NCBI RefSeq assembly: GCF_014207355.1 | Contig: NZ_JACHEF010000014.1 | Span: 1-44,709 of the forward strand | Direction of reading: 5' to 3' | DNA from: Mesorhizobium sangaii | GTDB lineage: Bacteria > Pseudomonadota > Alphaproteobacteria > Rhizobiales > Rhizobiaceae | Length of the DNA: 44,709 bases | Shown here: positions 43,312-44,709 of the stretch, piece after piece | Layout of the letters: every line of letters starts with the position of its first letter | Position numbering within the stretch: the stretch's first letter is position 1 | Translations under genes and position numbers: made by a program | The notes under the pieces: model-generated | What the model was told of the DNA's origin: nothing | The model's database searches: none | What the model saw: the letters and a program-made list of their open reading frames with translations, nothing else

Positions 43312-43812
43312 TCACCCACTTATCCAAGTCGTCCAGCGCTCCATCACAGCCGCACGGTTGGCGGCAATCCAGTCGGGGTCCATTTTGACTACTTTTGACA
43401 GATTGTCGGGCGCGGTGACAAGCGTTGACGCAAGGTCCGGATCAAGGCGCGCCCGCGGCTGACACATGCGCGCGCACTCGGTGCTATCGAACATCTGCAC
43501 CAGATGCGCCGAAGACGAAAGTGCGGCCAGGTGGTCGAAGAAGGCTTCGAATACACCCGCCTTGCTCAGCCGGTCGAACCGTTTCCACACTCTGTTCCAA
43601 TTGCCGAAACGCTCCGGCAGCGCCCGCCAGGTGATGTTGTGGACCAAGAAATAATGCAGAGCCTCCAGGGACAGTCGGTCGTTCCGGCCCTTGGCTCCGC
43701 GTTGTGGCAGCGAGGCCCGGAAGACCTCAAGCGCCACCGCCCAATCCGCTTCCGTAATCTTTGTGGACATCGCCCGCCTCCAGAATCGGTCGGCAATCCG
43801 TGAATCAGACCG
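43312..43812 (-). mobile_element. IS5-family remnant inside the amidase
   Basis: ATG 43770 starts MSTKITEADWAVALEVFRAS, then YFLVHNITWRALPERFGNWN, KRFDRLSKAGVFEAFFDHLA and LVQMFDST, the N-terminal domain of an IS5-type transposase. The frame degenerates after FDST, so the catalytic core is gone. The right boundary lies near 43812 (GGTCTGATTCACGG read leftward). Because about 250 amidase residues are missing, insertion was followed by deletion. Confidence 0.7.
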
Positions 43813-44158
43813 GATCCTCTGGCGGACCCTAAAACCTATACCTCGAGACAATTCGTCCCCACGCAGCCGATCGTCGCCCATCCGCATGGCGGCATTTATA
43901 GTCTGATCCACCCGACCATCTCCGCAGAAGAGTGGACGGAGAAGGTTTGCCAAGGTTGCCACATGCCCGTATTCAATATCACCGGGCAACCTTCGGTATC
44001 CTTGCCTCTGGCGCAAAGCGCCGACGGGCTGCCGATCGGCCTTCAGATCGTCGGCCGTTTTTGGCGAAGAGGCCACGCTGGTCCGTCTCGCACGCGATCT
44101 GAAGGAAGCTAGACCATGGCGGGATCGGCGGCCAACGGCTCGAGCAGCGAACAACTGA
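43813..44158 (+). pseudogene. Amidase-signature protein, C-terminal fragment
   Basis: DPLADPKTYTSRQFVPTQP, then MPVFNITGQPSVSLPLAQSA and DGLPIGLQIVGRF form the C-terminal end of the amidase begun at 42917. After GRF a T-run (TTTTT) is one base long; in the corrected frame GEEATLVRLARDLKEARPWR follows, to TGA 44156-44158. Confidence 0.7.
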
Positions 44159-44528
44159 CTTAGCACGCGATGAGCATCGTGATCTTTCATGTCCCGCGCA
44201 CAGCTTTTTTGTGCGACCTCAGCGGAACAAGAATGCAAAACAGTCCGGAAGTCCCGCCGGCCTCGCGTCGAGGTTAACGTTTTCCCGCAATCCGCGCGTT
44301 CTGGTTCACCAGTCTCGGCCCGCTCCGCACCACAATTAGGCGCCGACTAACGCTCTCCGGTCATAACCAATAGGGTTAGATCATAACAGCACGGGCTTGT
44401 GCTCGACTTCCCTGTGTCTAACATAACCACATAAAACGGCAGAGACCGTTCGGATCGGGATCGGCGTGAACCCTTGGTGGACGTCAGCCCGATGTGAGTT
44501 TAAGCAACAAACCAGAGTGGGAACACAA
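44159..44528. other. Intergenic region upstream of the ABC ATPase
   Basis: No gene recognised; a relatively AT-rich stretch around 44360-44440 probably holds the promoter of the ABC transporter operon. GGGAACACA precedes the ATG at 44529. Confidence 0.35.
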
Positions 44529-44709
44529 TGAAGGGTGAAAGTGTCACCGTCCGCAATATCGCGAAACGCTACGGATCGGTCACTGCGGTCGAGGGTGTTT
44601 CCGTCGATGTGAAAGCGGGAGAGTTTCTCTCGCTCCTGGGGCCCTCGGGTTCCGGCAAAACGACCCTCTTGATGATGATCGCGGGCTTTGAGCTGCCGAC
44701 TGCGGGGCT
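44529..44709 (+). CDS. ABC transporter ATP-binding protein (5' part)
   Basis: The first 60 residues of an importer ATPase: SVTVRNIAKRYGSVTAVEGV, then the Walker A loop GPSGSGKTTLL and MMIAGFELPTAG. The start pattern fits the spermidine/putrescine and iron (PotA/FbpC-like) group. The gene runs off the right edge, so the Walker B and TOBE regions are not visible. It may belong with the hydrolase and amidase genes as a small-molecule uptake and breakdown locus, but no permease is visible. Confidence 0.85.

Noticed and set aside
1..44709. CRISPR arrays, rRNA or tRNA genes
   Set aside because: No regularly spaced direct repeats, no tRNA T-loop signature and no rRNA-like sequence were found on either strand.

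Overview
The window looks like a stretch of a symbiosis island (integrative and conjugative element type) from a Mesorhizobium-like alphaproteobacterium. The reasons are a TraR/TraI/FseA/QseM/QseC quorum-sensing module of the kind that controls excision of the M. loti R7A island, NifA-type upstream activator sites paired with sigma-54 promoters, a MucR protein without zinc ligands, and many decayed insertion sequences. No rRNA, tRNA, CRISPR array, integrase or nod/nif structural gene was seen.

Layout. (1) 0.5-6.7 kb: a compact type III secretion operon, sctW-sycN-sctX-sctY-sctV-sctD-sctE-sctF, with stop/start overlaps. It carries YscX and YscY homologues, a YopN-TyeA fusion and the Yersinia gene order, so it is Ysc-type and not the usual rhizobial Rhc type. 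It ends right after the needle gene in IS21 debris. (2) 6.8-13.5 kb: IS and pseudogene debris, a small membrane protein, a di-haem cytochrome c peroxidase, mucR and cspA. (3) 13.5-18.6 kb: a NifA/sigma-54 promoter, two M16 peptidase-family genes (one active-site bearing, one not) and a succinate-semialdehyde dehydrogenase. (4) 18.6-22.3 kb: a broken hipBA pair, a TatD-like fragment, and a second (orphan) NifA/sigma-54 promoter pointing left. (5) 22.6-24.5 kb: a decayed copy of the quorum-sensing module. (6) 25.0-28.3 kb: a third NifA/sigma-54 promoter, a 33-residue leader ORF coupled to a prolyl oligopeptidase, and an OmpW-like porin. (7) 28.7-31.7 kb: the better preserved quorum-sensing module, with qseC, qseM, msi172 and traR intact but traI and the msi171 half of fseA broken. 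(8) 32.2-36.5 kb: leftward catabolic genes (glutamate dehydrogenase, thiolase, 3-oxoacid CoA-transferase). (9) 36.7-44.7 kb: IS110 and IS5 debris, a permease pseudogene, a class C beta-lactamase-type hydrolase, an IS66 element with an exact 8-bp target duplication, an amidase gutted by an IS5 insertion, and the start of an ABC transporter ATPase.

How it fits together (inference). Three near-identical promoter-leader cassettes suggest NifA-coupled expression during nitrogen fixation of peptidases and perhaps neighbouring catabolic genes, consistent with peptide and amino-acid turnover in bacteroids. Two quorum-sensing modules in the same order suggest duplication or stacking of ICEs followed by decay. 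The Ysc-type secretion block is the most unexpected content. Many single-base frameshifts occur; some could be sequencing errors, and raw reads would settle this.
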